From the NCBI GenBank assembly GCA_013400115.1, contig VXBP01000328.1:62001-126000 (forward strand): a stretch of DNA of 64,000 nucleotides. The letters run 5' to 3'. The notes under the pieces were generated by a model that made no database searches, had not been told where the DNA came from, and saw only the letters and a program-made list of their open reading frames with translations. The translations under genes and the position numbers were made by a program. Every line of letters begins with the position of its first letter. The stretch's first letter is position 1. Shown piece after piece: positions 47,346 through 60,258 of this stretch. The DNA comes from Rhinopomastus cyanomelas. Its lineage: Eukaryota; Chordata; Aves; Bucerotiformes; Rhinopomastidae.

Positions 47346-49008
47346 GTCTAAGAATCTACGAAAAGCCAAAACCCTCTCTGGATCAGCATTGCAGGTTCTG
47401 GTCTTACATAGAGCCCCCTGGGGGAACCAGCATTCCCTAGTGGGTAGCACAGCAAAACTTGTGGTTACTGTGCAAGATCTCTAGGCGAATGCCAACGCTT
47501 TCATGATAAAGACTGAAGACATCTCCAGCAGGCCAAGCCATTCTCCATCAAACTCTTTTTTAAAAGTAACTCAAATACTGCCCTTTCTTCCAGAGAAGCC
47601 ATTGCTGCACAAGATGCTCTGAACCACCATGCAAGAGTGGGTGAACATTTGAATTCTATTCATTTACACACACACAGGTATTTTAGGAGGAAAGGATAGA
47701 ACAAGTTTTCCCTCAGCGATGGGAAAAGAAGTTGCACTAAAGGAACTCAGCAGAAGGCCACTAAGGACGCGTGAAAGACCACTGTTGCTATCGCCCTTTA
47801 TGGAAAAGTAGCAGTAAATCCCAGAAAGTCTGCTGTGCTGTTCTGCATCCTGGGCCACTTCAGGCACTGTTCCACGTGGATTATGCCAGCCTTTCTGTAG
47901 CCAAGGCTCACCTGAAGAAATGAGGATGAAATCTACACCTATCCACATCCAACTTCTCACACCACACTCACGCATTTTCATTCACGGTGCTTAAGACGTC
48001 CCAGCTACCGAAGCTGTCAACTTTTCCACCTCTCCCTCCACGTCCCTGAGCAGGAATAGGGCGTACGGCCAAGAAAGGCAATATATGGTACATCAAAGGA
48101 CTGTCCAGAGGGGGTTCATGCACACTCTGCACTGGCGAGCAAGATGCTTGCTAATAAGGCTTCATAGTTAATTCATGTGCCTACAGATGAGCAAGGCTCT
48201 GGCCTGTCTCTCCCGTGAGAAAAGACCCCTGGAGACGTGGCAGTGGGTTAGGCAAAGCAGGGGTTAAGGAGTTGGATTGGGAAGAGACGTGTGTCTCAGT
48301 TTGACAGTCATACGCTAACTGGGGATGGCTGAACAGATGCTCTCCGAATGCTAATGTCACTCATGGTGTTCTACTTTGGGCAGAGTTTCTCCACCAGCAC
48401 AAGTCATCTGGGAACCCGCTGAGCTTGGAGGAGCTGGTGGCGGTTCTGGGGCGCTGGGGCTCTGCCCAGCCAAAGCTTGCCACGGAGCACATGGCCAGGC
48501 TAAAACCTTTTATTGAAGTGCCTTAAACAGCATTGCCCCTTTTTGCCAGCCTTTGGCAAGGGGTGGCTTTCTATAAATCACCCAGGGATTGGGCCTTAGC
48601 CATTCAGATACTCTTGGAAGAATAAAAAAGTGCATTGGGCTTGCCATGCACTCTGTAAAAGACATTTAGCGAGTCCTTAGCCAGCGGATCTTCATCGATT
48701 TCAACACCAGTTCCATATCCAGACCAACTCCTACTCAGACTCCTACTTCTGAAGGTGAAGGGTCTGTGCTATCAAAGCCAGAGCATGGTCAAGACCTCCA
48801 ATAACAGGCTGCTTAGCGCAAGTGCCACAAGGACCTGTGACATCATAGAGAAGTCATTAACTAGACTCCTTTAAATTGCTCTTGGAGAAGATATCTATTC
48901 GTATGAACTTTGAGCAGAAGAAGCCAACAGTTTAAAATCTCATTGGATCTGTCCATTGCAAACAGAAACGCAAAGCTCTTCCTTATCTCTTGCCCTGAAA
49001 TTAATCAC
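47346..49008. other. non-coding stretch, nothing recognised
   Basis: Unique-looking with a short (AC) run near 47666-47677. No supported gene. Confidence 0.4.
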
Positions 49009-49097
49009 TGATTTGGTCTGGGTGATCCTGCTGTGGCAGGGGGATTGGACTAGATGATCTTTGAAGATCCCTTCCAATCCCTAATGATTCTATGATT
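49009..49097 (+). mobile_element. CR1 LINE 3' tail
   Basis: Sense tail: GATTTGGTCTGGGTGATCCT, GGGGGATTGGACTAGATGAT, TTCCAATCCCTAATGATTC, TATGATTT. Confidence 0.9.
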
Positions 49098-52000
49098 TGT
49101 CCGAGTGATTAGATAGACGGGACTGTGGATGTAAAGGCTCTTCCTCGCAGAAGATGCTCTGGGTGGAGTAACACAGCTTTACAGCACCGAGAATCCGTCC
49201 CCAGGATTTTACTTCTTCTGAAAAACACTTCCCGCCGTGGCAGACATAACGCCGAACCAAAGGCATGTGCTGCAATACACAATAAAGATCTAGCTTTCAT
49301 AATTTTCAATTACACTTCCTCTGCAATGATGTTAGTGAATCTCACCCAAAAGTAAATTATTCAGTGCAGATGATATAGAAACCGCTTGATGAGTGTCACT
49401 TTTCCATTTAAAGTTTTACCAAGATCTTCTTGGATAAGGGGCTCTCTTTTTTTTTCCCCCACACGACACATTTATTTTCGATTTTGTTTCTGTCCCTTAC
49501 CTTCATTCAGCAGGGCTGTTTCAACTTTTTAATAGACTTTTCTAACAAAACATCGAGTAGCCATTCAAACAGGTCTATTCAGGAGAAGGGCTCATTCATC
49601 CAGCCAGGAATACTGATCTATATGTTTTATTTAGTTTTAAGAACATTTTTCTCCCTCTCTTTTTTTTTTTTAATTTCGAGAATATTGAATGCTAGAGCCA
49701 ACTATGAAAAGGCAAGCTTCTTTCAAGGCAGGCTTGGATGGAGAAGTATCGTGGGCTGCACTGTGAATTCTTTTCTTTCATGTAAATAAATAGTTCATTT
49801 ACAAGAGCTTTTTAAATGGGAAAAAAAAACACATATCCGATACACCAATGCATTTAAACTCAATCATATGGTAAAATATAGCAAACTGAAAAGCTGAATC
49901 CCAGAATGTTTTTATCTTTCTTTTCATGAAGTTACAGATACATTGGAATCTAATTAAAAAAAATTATATGTCCCTTTAACTTCACAGTTATTTTCTACTT
50001 GCTGTGCTTCAGCTATGCACAACAGTTAGTCATTTCATTTTCCCATCTAGTCTTCCTCTTGCACAGAGAGCTATTCAGCACGATCCTGCCTATGTGACAT
50101 GGGCAGTAAATGATGTTTGAGCTTTATTTTTGTACAATACCGACTCCTACTTTTATGTCTGGATCAGTAATTCTTTCCTTATTACCTCAGCCACATGGGT
50201 CGAGATGCTCCGGGTGTCAGCACTCTAAGCATTGTGTCACCTCTCTCTAACTCCAGCCACAGCTATTTTTGCAAGCATGGAAACAAGGGAAGAGGCTGAT
50301 GGAAAAAAATGAAGCCTCTCTACTGTGATACTAAATTGGCAAAGAAAGTCCCATCTCTATCTACTGTAGAGAGGAAGGTGGCATTTTGCTGATCAACAAA
50401 TGCATCAAAATTGACCAAGAGGAGACTCAAACAGGAAAACCAGCAGCTTGTGTCTGAGGCTACAAGACGTAGCAGGAAAGGAGATAAAAGATGATGGAGA
50501 TCTGCATGAGATGTAGTGTGTGATGATGCACAGGAAAGGCTGTGACAGCCACGATGGGAGAAGAGATGATGTTCTTCCCCCTTTTCCTCCTTCTGCCTCA
50601 GACTACTGCTCCAGTCTGCATTTCCCTCATACTTCAAAAACAACTTGGATCTATCTGCAGCACTTGACAGGTGACACATACCCATGCAAAGGCTCAAACT
50701 CCAGCATCTGTCACTCAACATCAAAAGCAGGGCAGCATCTACCTGTTTGTCCTGGCATTGATCCCACGTTTACCTTGGTTTTGACAGCACTTAGCAGTGC
50801 AGTGAGAACCTGGTTCTAGCCCACAAGCAAAGGTCAAAGGCGATCTTAACCCCTAGTGTCTCACACACCAACGGTGTTTTTCCTGGCACCCTAGAAAACC
50901 TTCCTGGAAATTCAGGCTTCCCATTAGTGCTCAGAAACACACGTTTATGTCCTCATCCAGGAACAGAGATGTGGGAAAGAGGGACTTTTCCAGTGGGGAA
51001 AACACACTGCTGTGTTAGACCATCGAGGTCACTAAGTCCAGCTGAAATCCTGAAAACCTCACTCTTTGGAAGAAGAAACCACAAAGTCAGTGCATTATAG
51101 TTCCAGTGTATTGACCAGAACCTCTATGCACTGGGCTAACACAGTACTCAGAAGGGGTTTATGACTGAGTGGTAAAGTTGTGAAAGCTGTGGAAAAACCC
51201 TTCTGTGAAGAGCTGGAAATGACTTGGGATGGTTTACCTTACAAAGGGCACACAAGAGGAGCTGGTAATAGGGATTGACTAGGATCTTCTGGTCTTCCTC
51301 ATTCAAAACACAGAGGGAACCTCAAAAGACGAGGAAATAAAAACTGATTGTTAGCCACTTTCTCCCAATTTGCTCAGCGCAACAGAAAGACCTTGAAGCC
51401 CACAACCCCACAAGAAAAGACTGGACATTTGTACAAATCTCTCTGTCCAAGATGGTTCTAGTTCTGCACTACAGCCATCTGGTAAACACAACACATCATG
51501 AGCTTAGCCCAGCTTAGACTTGAAATGGCAGACGTGTGTGGAAAGCAAAAAGCTCCTGTCTCCCAGCTGGGATTAACATTGCAAATGTTAGAGTTCCCAG
51601 ACTTGTGGGGCTCATGGACCAACACAAATCCATGGATGCTCCTACTGATTCCCACCCCAGCAATGGTGACCTGATAGACTTACTAGTGTTGCCATCTAAC
51701 ACAGATCCATACATCAGCTACAGATCACACTCCCTTGCCACACAGCCAGATTGACAGCCCGTGCTGGGAAAGCTGGTACAAACTTTGACTAGTGCTGGCG
51801 TGCTCCTTGGACAGACTTCACTTTAAATGTGCACAGTACTCAAAGAAACAAGACCACGGCTCAAAAGACAACAGGACACCCCTTCCCGCAAGCCGGCTTC
51901 TCTCCCTAAGCCAGCGATCTATCAGGCAAGCGACTCATCAACCAGTCATCTCCGAGAGAAAATTTGTGATTCCCATTCTTGACTTCATTTCAACCTGTTT

Positions 52001-52695
52001 CTCTAAAACAATCTTCCCCTCAGGCAACGTGAGTCTCCAGCCTTTGTTTGGCTGAAGATGTAAATATTTGGGCACTCACAGATTTGATATATATATACAT
52101 ATTTGTTGGAACATTTACCACCTGCTATTCAAAGTTAAATCCATAGATTACAGAAAACAAGTTCTTCATCGCTTTTTTGTCTAATGTGAAATTAAAGACA
52201 GCTGAGAGCCTACCAGCTCTCTCTTGCTTGTGAGGCAGCTGCAGCATAATTACCCCTCGAAGACATTAATAGCAGCAAAGAGCCATCTCTTTGCAAAGGC
52301 CCATCATCCCAACAAGAGCTCCAGGAGCTTCTGTGCTCCTGAAGATGTTAAAGCAGACGTCATCAAAGCAGAGGCCACAGACTAGTGAAGACTTCATAGC
52401 TCTACCCTGCATGAGCTCTCACGTGCCAGTGATAAGGCTCCCTTGGCTCCTGAAGCAGGTAGACCCAGGGTCTCCAAAGAGAGATGCCTCCTTCTGAGAC
52501 CAATGCAGATAACACGACAGTGATGCATCGCACAGGGCTTCCACAGTTCCAAAGTTAAAAGTGGGGCTCAGAAGTCTGTGAGGTCTTTATGAAGTCACTT
52601 TCTATATGGCATAACAGGTCTACCAAACCTGCATTGATTTCCCTGGGTGGTTTTTCTTCCCTAAATCACTGAAGCAGTGCTAGCAACAAGGTCAC
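49098..52695. other. non-coding stretch, about 3.6 kb
   Basis: No supported gene. AT-rich parts lie near 49430-50010 (several poly-T runs) and an (AT)n-like stretch at about 52086-52102. Open frames up to 134 codons lack recognised domains. Confidence 0.4.
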
Positions 52696-52754
52696 AAAAT
52701 CACTGAACATTAGAGATTGGAAGAGAACTAGAAAGATCTTCTAGTTCAATCCCC
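52696..52754 (-). mobile_element. short CR1 LINE tail, left arm of an inverted pair
   Basis: Antisense tail: AAAATCACTGAACATTAGAG, ATTGGAAGAGAACTAGAAAG, TTCTAGTTCAATCCCC. A sense CR1 tail follows directly. Confidence 0.85.
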
Positions 52755-52862
52755 AACCCACCTGGATGTGCTTCTGTGTGACTAGGTCTAGGTGATGCTG
52801 CTGTGGCCGGGGGATTGGACTAGATGATCTTTTGAGGTCCCTTCCAATCCCTAATGATTCTA
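52755..52862 (+). mobile_element. CR1 LINE 3' tail, right arm of an inverted pair
   Basis: Sense tail from AACCCACCTGGATGTGCTTC through GTCTAGGTGATGCTGCTG to CCTAATGATTCTAT. The two copies face each other with their 5' ends and no spacer. Confidence 0.88.
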
Positions 52863-55528
52863 TTAGCAGGTTTCTCCTTCCTCCAGTCATCTCAGAAGAA
52901 ACTTCTTCAGAACAGAAATGAAATGAAGCATCCTGGTTACAGTCACTGAAGCTCTGCTAGCACTCAAGGAAACCCCAAAATCAACCCCACAACAACAAAA
53001 AACACTTACCAAAGACAAAGGTATGTTTGCCAGAAGAACCGTGCTGCATTCTCACGTCTATAGGTTTTCCAGGCGGTGATCCAGGGTGGTCTGAGCAGCC
53101 GTGGGAGCAGGACCTGTGTGCAGCCTGCACAGAAATACAGCAAAGCTGGTACCAGCAGTGATGTAAACTGCAGCGGTGCCGTGACCTCAAACACCAGACA
53201 AACCTGAAGAGACCTCTTTAGGTTTGTTTCACTCAGTGGGCCTTAAAAATATATTCAAATAAAGAATCGCATCCCTGAAACATTGTTCTCATGGGACCAC
53301 TCTCAGGAAACAGGTACCAGCACAGTTTCAACACCAGTGTCCACTGCTGGTATCCAGTCTGCAAGCACAAAACCAACCTGTTTGCCTGCCAACTGGTTTC
53401 TACACTTAATTGTGTATGTGCAAATGTGTTTTGAATAGCTGGCTATGGGGCTGACATGACGTTCACCTAATGCTACACATGACAGTACAAGCAAGATCCT
53501 CCAAGCAAGAAGGTTTGGAAATCTGAGAAGGAGAAGCACTCATGGCTGGTCATTAAACTGACTGACTGGATCTGACAGTTATAGAAGAGGAAAGTTATGT
53601 CTCTGCCCCCTAATGAAAAGGATAGACAGATATTGAAGAGAAGTAAGTTGGACTTTAATTACTGGTTTTGCTATCTGATCTATAACTCCCTAAAAGTTTT
53701 GTACGGGAGTAATGTGGAAGCATCAGGAAATTCCACTGGGATAGAGATGAGGTCCAGTCTGCAAAAATATCCTCTTCATAAAGAAGCTCCACGCCCTCCT
53801 TTGCTTGGCAAACCATCACGGATTTATGATGCATTGCATTTGGAAGGCAACGCGGCGCACAGCTGAGGAAAGATACTGAAATGCAGGGAGAGCAAAAGCA
53901 AAATGTTCTGAGAGTGAGGGTGCATATGGGGATGTATTTGAAAAAAAAATGGTATCTATATAAATATACACACACATTTGCTAGAGAAAATGTATATGTA
54001 TTTATAAAAAAAAAAAGAACCCTAAACTTCTCACCAGTCAAAAGTTAGAAATGATGCAAAACGCATCTGCTTTGATAAGCCTGTGATAAATCTCACAGCT
54101 TGAAGCTTTTAACTGACCTACTCCAGTTCATGAATATTTGAAGCGAGCCCAGTTTAATTTAAAACAAGCCCGGATCAATACATGCATTTATGCTGGCACG
54201 GTCTGAATTTCAGGTCCTTGCGCTGTCAAAAATTGGGCCATACATCTCCAGTTTGACTCCAAAGCTAGGAGCTTGTTCGAGGCTGGAGCTCAAATTAGGG
54301 GTAAACCTAGCTGGGTTGGGACCTAAAAACGTCTGTATGGAACACATCCAAGGGAGAGACTTTGCCTATATTTAGAGCAATCCCCTGGCATAAAGACTCT
54401 CCTCTTGCCCAAAGCTGACACTCAGAGGAGCACACAGATGCCCCGGGGAAAAGGCGGCCTCCAACCTCACTATGGTGTTCAGCATAGGATGTCAACAGGA
54501 AAACATTTCTCCATCCCAAGGAAGACCGTGCTACCTAGGCTTCTGGAAACCTACCTGCTTGTTCCCCAGAGAAGGGATGCCCACCCCAACAAGAACTGAC
54601 ACCCCCAACCTAGATGGAGACAGATTCCATGCAAAAATAGCTTGGACAACCCAAAACAGCTGCTGTCCTGAACACCTTTTGAAAGCAGTTCTCCTGGCTG
54701 TGATAGTCTTCTTTACCCAAGTGAGAGCTGTAGGCTGAAAACTGTGAAGGTGACACATTGTTCGTTGTAGATTGTTAAGATCTCGGAGCACTTTGCACGA
54801 CTTGTAAAAAGCAGCTATTTACAAGAACAGCTCCAAACCTACCGTCCAGTTTCACTATTAATGGGATTAATGAGTGCTCACTGTCTCACAGATCAGTGTT
54901 CTCCACCTCTCACCTTGGTGTCAGTGAAAGGATTTTCTTAATAACTACCGTGAAAATTAAATCCTGCCTTCCTCTTAATGTCGATGAGAGCTTTGCTCTG
55001 AGTCATAATTTATTATGTACTTATGTTTTTCCTTCCTAGCACTGTTCATTTTTTTTAAAAAAAGACACCAGCATATATTCTGCTGCACTAAATATGGTTT
55101 TCATTTGAAAACCTCACTTTCCATGCATCTCCATCTACTGCAAAATTCATTTGGTGCCACTAATACAACACAGATCCGGGAGTCTGGATTAATCCAGGAG
55201 GAATACTTCCATCGCTGTCACGTTTGAAGACTGACAACCACCTGGTCATCACCCTCTTACCTTGCGTTGGGGGGTGCCAGCCAGCCCTCCACCTGTGGTC
55301 CGTTGATGGGTTAGGACACCCTCAAGAGCACAGCACCCTTCAGAGACATCCCAAAAGCATGGGCACTCATTTGCAGGTGCCCATGGGAAAGGCTGGGAGT
55401 ATTTAACTTTTCAGACATTGTTTTAATGTCTGAAAAAGGTCCATTTCCACAGGAGGAAGACCCTCAATCAGCTTCCAGAAGCCTTGATAAAGACAAAAGC
55501 TATCAGTCATTTTAAATGCAAGAAGTAA
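52863..55528. other. non-coding stretch, about 2.7 kb
   Basis: No supported gene. Contains poly-A runs near 53940 and 54006. Unique-looking otherwise. Confidence 0.4.
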
Positions 55529-55955
55529 CACAGAATCACAGAGCCTTAGGGATTGGAAGGACCTTGAAAGATCATCCAGTCCAATCCCCCTGCCACAGCA
55601 GGATCAAATCACACAGGAACACATCCAAGTGGGTTTTAAACATCCCAGAGAAGGAGACTTAAGAAGCAACCTGGGCAGCCCCTTCCAGTGCTAGGTCACA
55701 TTCACTGGGAAGAGGTTCCTCCTGATATTGACGTGGAACCTCCTCTGTTCCAACTCACACCCACTGTCTCTTGTCCTACCACTAGATGCCACTGAGCAGA
55801 GCCTGGCTCCATCCTTCTGACACCCACCCTTTACATATTCATCAACATTAATGAGGTCACCCTCAGTCTCTTTCTTCCAAGCTCAAGAGACCCAGCTCCC
55901 TCAGCCTTTCCTCATAAAGGTGTTCTACTTTCTCCATCACCTTTGTGGCTCTAAC
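55529..55955 (-). mobile_element. CR1 LINE 3' fragment
   Basis: Antisense copy: CACAGAATCACAGAGCCTTA, GGGATTGGAAGGACCTTGAA, through CTCAAGAGACCCAGCTCCC to CCATCACCTTTGTGGCTCTA. It is 5'-truncated with small deletions (for example AGGATCAAATCACACAGG lacks the usual CACCTAGACC). Confidence 0.92.
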
Positions 55956-57335
55956 AGACAGGAAGCTGCACCAGAACACAACTTTTCTACCTAACCACAC
56001 ATGTTAGTGCTGATAAAAATGAAGAAGCACAGACCAGTTTTACAGTCAAGGTGCATTTATGGGGGGTTGCTCAGTGCACAGATTGTATAACCAACCTCCA
56101 AGGAAATACCTACACAAACCCCCAGCCTGCAACTTCATTAAGATGCTCACAGACTCTATGGGAAGTCCATAACAATCTCTATAGAAAGGATGCGATCAAT
56201 ATGTTATCGAGAAGCTAAGTCAGTGTCAACGCTAATGTTTAAATATTCATCTCCTTGTACCAACATCTTGTCTGTTACTGAAACAACAGGAATATTCAAA
56301 GATTAACTCTACATAGAAGACTCGGTAATTTTTTTTTCTCCAATTCCTTGTTTTTCTCTCGTCAGTTCTACGAACAGTTGTTAAGTAGAACAGGTTGGCA
56401 TTTTTTCATCAAAACGTTACTTATTTGAAAAATGGGTCTTGGAACAAACCAAGACTCTTGCAGAAAATTTTCATTTGGGGAAATTTTTCAGCTTGTTGTC
56501 AAGAAAAGTGAAAACTGAAAAGAACTCATTTTCCAGGATACACAATAGTTCTGAATATATAATCAAAAGAGCTAAGAGAACCAGACGGTATTTGTTTTAA
56601 TCCAAAGAATTTGAAGGGAGAGAATATAAAAGGACTCGTATTAACTGCAAGCACATTTATGAGGAGCTTCGGAAGAGAGAAGGTTTGCTTCCTCGTTCAG
56701 GACCACTTAGACTAACTCCAGAAAGTAGCAGAGGAGAGAAGGAGGGAGGATGGCTTCCGAGCGTTTGCGAGCCACTCGAGCCGTTTCTATCACTCACAAG
56801 AGACTTCCCAACATTTCTGCAGTGAAAGAGCCGTTTAAAATGAGAAATAAAGAAATGACCTTACGTAGAAGATCAAGGAGCATGTGAAACACTTGGACAG
56901 CAAGCTGCTCAAGTTCACTGAAGCTAGCGTTCCGCGCGGTGCTGCTTGGAGCCTCTAAATATAACCAGCATTTCTGCCACCAGAGGCAACAGTCCCCTGC
57001 GAAAGGGGACAAAACTGATCTCCCTGACGATTGCACTGCCCTTAGGAAACCCTGCTGAAGAGCATTAGCTTGCTTTCATGCGAGATGGTGAGTGCATCTG
57101 CCTGGTGGTGACCCTAGTCCAACAAATAATGCATCTCTTACAGCATATCCACAGTCAGTCAACCCTTCCAACACCTTACTCACAGGTAAGCAACCACGTA
57201 AAGCCATTTCTTCGGTGGGATTTGAGCCTCGGAATTGGACGAGTGGTACGGCAATAAGAGAGGCAACAGAGAAAAACCACACTGTCATCAAGAGAGCCGT
57301 GTAATGGCATAGCATAGTACTTGCCATTTTGCTAT
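55956..57335. other. non-coding stretch, nothing recognised
   Basis: Unique-looking. The section 57215-57260 (GTGGGATTTGAGCCTCGG) has a faint tRNA-SINE look but not enough to call. Confidence 0.4.
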
Positions 57336-57615
57336 TTACTAAAAGCCTTGTTTTAATCAGGGCTGTAATTAAAGCCCTTAATCATTCTGAGCCGTTTCCA
57401 ATGAACGGCTTCTCTCATGCGTTAACGTATCACTTATGCAACAACTGTACATGCGAGACAGTGTCAGTAGTCGGTCCGGACACGGGACGTAGCCCATGGA
57501 AGCATAAATCTATTTATTGCTATTTTAATACAAACCTCAAAATGCCAGTTTACACATTTAAGAAGCTGTTTCAAACCGTCGAGCAAAAAAATATGTATCT
57601 TGTGAATTAATGAGG
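57336..57615. other. candidate conserved non-coding element with stem-loops
   Basis: Repeat-free, with CpG retained: CATGCGTTAACGTATCAC, GTCGGTCCGGACACGGGACG, CTATTTATTGCTATTTTAAT. Two perfect inverted repeats lie close together: GGGCT (57360-57364) with AGCCC (57372-57376) around a TAAT core, and AGCCGTT (57390-57396) with AACGGCT (57404-57410), loop of seven. The 93-codon plus-strand frame has no recognised domain. Confidence 0.3.
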
Positions 57616-59419
57616 CTTCCTAAAGACACAAACGGTGTCGGTGCACAGCGTGGTGCGCCGGTGAGAGGGGAGCAAAGAGAGCGTGGCAGAAAGCACTTGT
57701 AGCTGCAACGTGGGGTTGTGTCCTGGAGGACATCTTCCAGGGGAGAGCAAACTGTCCCTATGCCCGGGTTGGCAAGGGGTGAATCAGGCTTCATTGAGCC
57801 CCAGCTTGGGGGGGTTTTAAAAATTGGGAATGGAATCTATAGCTTTCCCCTGTGCCTGGAGATGTTTTCAGGCCATCCCTGGGTTCAAGAACATATTCAC
57901 ATGTTCAAAAGGGAAGGGTTGTGGTGGGAGTCACTCATACTCACCCATGAACAAGAGCTTTCCTGCATCTGCTAACACTGATAAAGTCCTCGTAGCAGAA
58001 GCTTCATGGATTGTGATGGAGCTGCCTGGGTACCTGTAAATGAAGGCTAATTCCAGGCCTTGGTGTTGAGAGGTATTTCTCAGTAGCCCATGGGTACTGT
58101 GAACTTACACTGCTTGGCCCCTCTCTACTCTTCTCCACTTCTCTTGGGGCAACAGCAGCAAGGACATCACACGAGTGGTGAAGGGAGGGCTCTACAGAGG
58201 GAGGGAAGAGGCACTGAATGGAGCAAAGACACCGGGTAGTGCAAGATCTAGCAGCAAACATTGACTGTGATTTCAGAGTTTTGAAGAATTTCAGCCTGTT
58301 CTGCTGAGCAGGCATATGCTTTCACATTGGGGTTCTCCAAGGAAGAGCATGTTTTCCCTTCCCTGCTTTATGGAATTAAAACAGTGTGGAAATTAATATA
58401 TAATCAGATTTATAATCGCGGCATAAAACACATATGGTATTAGGCAAGGCTGGGAAAGGTATCCAATTTTCAGTCCTCAGCTCCTTGCATTTCCCCTTCC
58501 AATAACTGTTTAACTCCCTCTCTGTAAGATCATAAACCTCTTGTTCCCAGGTGCTACTGCTCCCTTCTGTTCCTCCATCAGCTGGTCGAAAGGCAGCAGG
58601 AGCCTCCCAGAGCTTCTTGCTCCTTACAGGAGTGAGAAAGGCAATCTCTTCCTACCCTGCCAACTAAAGCTGCAGGAATTTGCCTTCAGGGAACCACTGC
58701 TTTCTTTAAGAAAATGTTCCAAAATGGGTTTTGCTGCACTTCCAGCAAAATGTTGGCACGTTTCTGAGGAAGAACTGCTGGGCTCACGGTGCTGGGATGG
58801 ACTCCACAGGGAAGCCCTAAGAGGGATGGAAGTCCTCAGCAGGACACATCAGAGCCGGAGCCTCTCAAAAAGCAGAAAATCAGGAGAACTTGTTTCCTCA
58901 CGGCACCTAACAGATCCAGTTTCCTCCCTGTGCAGCAGAGAGCCCCCAGAGCCACATCCCACAGTGCACTTTCTACCCCTCCTGCTTCACCCTGGAATTA
59001 GAGTGGCCCCCACTGTGTTTGCTCCAGTTACGTGCTGAAGTAAAATGCACCTGTATGAAACACTTAGCTGTCTGCTGCCCTCAGCTTTGCACACCCACGT
59101 ACTCAGGACACCTGTCTCCCACATGTCCTCATTCAGGAGGAACCTTATGTGCTCGCTTCAAGGCTGCAGCGTGGGGTGCAGCCAGCAGGTATTCCAGGTC
59201 ACTAGACCTGGGTCACCAGATGTCACCTGCAGCGCTTACACCTTCAGAGGTATCACCTTAACATCTTCCAGGGTGGCAAGTGATGGATGGATGAGCTGAA
59301 GGTATAAAAACCTCCTTTTCCCCCCTCAGAGGCCACAATGCTATTCGATGTCACTTCCATGTCAGGCTCAGGTCTGCATTTTTAACGTTTACATCGAGGA
59401 GACTGTTAAAAAAAAAAAA
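57616..59419. other. non-coding stretch, about 1.8 kb
   Basis: No supported gene. The 165-codon plus-strand frame 58541-59038 has no recognisable motif or flanking gene structure. Confidence 0.4.
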
Positions 59420-59660
59420 ATCTAATATTATGCTTCTGAATAGAGAATTTACCTAAGTAAATAATTATTTTTAAACCCAAGATTTAGGCAGCTTTAGTAT
59501 TCCACATTATGCTAATGTTTGACAATTACTAAGTGTGGGTATCAGCCAGCATATTTTTTTTTAAAGTTTAATTTAAAGCAATTTGACATGGAAAGGTTAT
59601 TACTTTAGTTGCCAATAAAAGCTGTACTTTTAACATAAGTGTACACCAAGCCCTAGGGTA
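59420..59660. other. candidate conserved non-coding element
   Basis: AT-rich, repeat-free: TCTAATATTATGCTTCTGAA, AATTTACCTAAGTAAATAAT, CCACATTATGCTAATGTTTG, ACAATTACTAAGTGTGG, TTTAATTTAAAGCAATTTGA, GTTGCCAATAAAAGCTG. It is homeobox-core rich and lies just before the GC-rich minisatellite. Confidence 0.25.
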
Positions 59661-59880
59661 TGTGACTATTATCTTTGCTGCAATTATGTGGTGTTCTACA
59701 TAAATGTTTAAAAAAAAAAAAACTTAGGAATATCAAAAGTACCAACTTAGCTACAATAGAAAAGTTGAAGAGCAGAGCCCGGCTCCCGCAGACACAACAC
59801 AGGTTGAGGTTTCCTCCTAGAGGTACCGCCGGGAACGGCGGCTCCGCCATCGCCGACGCTCTGCTCCGTCCTCGCATCGC

Positions 59881-60258
59881 TCCATCACTGCCTGGCTCTG
59901 CCCCGCACGGTTCCATCACCCCCCGCTCCTGCCCCGTACCGCTCCATCACTGCCTGGCTCTGCCCCGCACGGTTCCATCACCCCCCGCTCCTGCCCCGCA
60001 CCGCTCCATCACTGCCTGGCTCTGCCCCGCACGGCTCCATCACTATCTGTCCCTGCCCCGCATTGCTCCACCACTGCCTGGCTCTGCCCCGCACGGCTCC
60101 ATCACCCCCCGCTCCTGCCCCACACCGCTCCATCACTGCCTGGCTCTGCCCCGCACGGTTCCATCACCCCCCGCTCCTGCCCCGTACCGCTCCATCACTG
60201 CCTGGCTCTGCCCCGCACGGCTCCATCACCCCCCGCTCCTGCCCCACACCGCTCCAAA
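59881..60258 (+). repeat. GC-rich minisatellite, 62-base period
   Basis: Six units start at 59881, 59943, 60005, 60067, 60129 and 60191, all exactly 62 bases apart. Each is two related 31-base halves: TCCATCACTGCCTGGCTCTG then CCCCGCACGGT, and TCCATCACCCCCCGCTCCTG then CCCCGTACCGC. The third unit has a variant second half (TCCATCACTATCTGTCCCTG). A 241-codon open frame over it is an artefact of repetition. Confidence 0.95.

Noticed and set aside
51018..51045. Possible antisense CR1 tail (CCATCGAGGTCACTAAGTCC)
   Set aside because: Too short and without the ATTCTRTG tail or flanking CR1 sequence.
57215..57260. Possible tRNA-derived SINE (GGGATTTGAGCCTCGG)
   Set aside because: Only a B-box-like match, with no supporting flanking order.
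58541..59038. 165-codon plus-strand open frame, one of the longest outside repeats
   Set aside because: No domain, no splice context that fits a gene, and a length possible by chance in this GC range.
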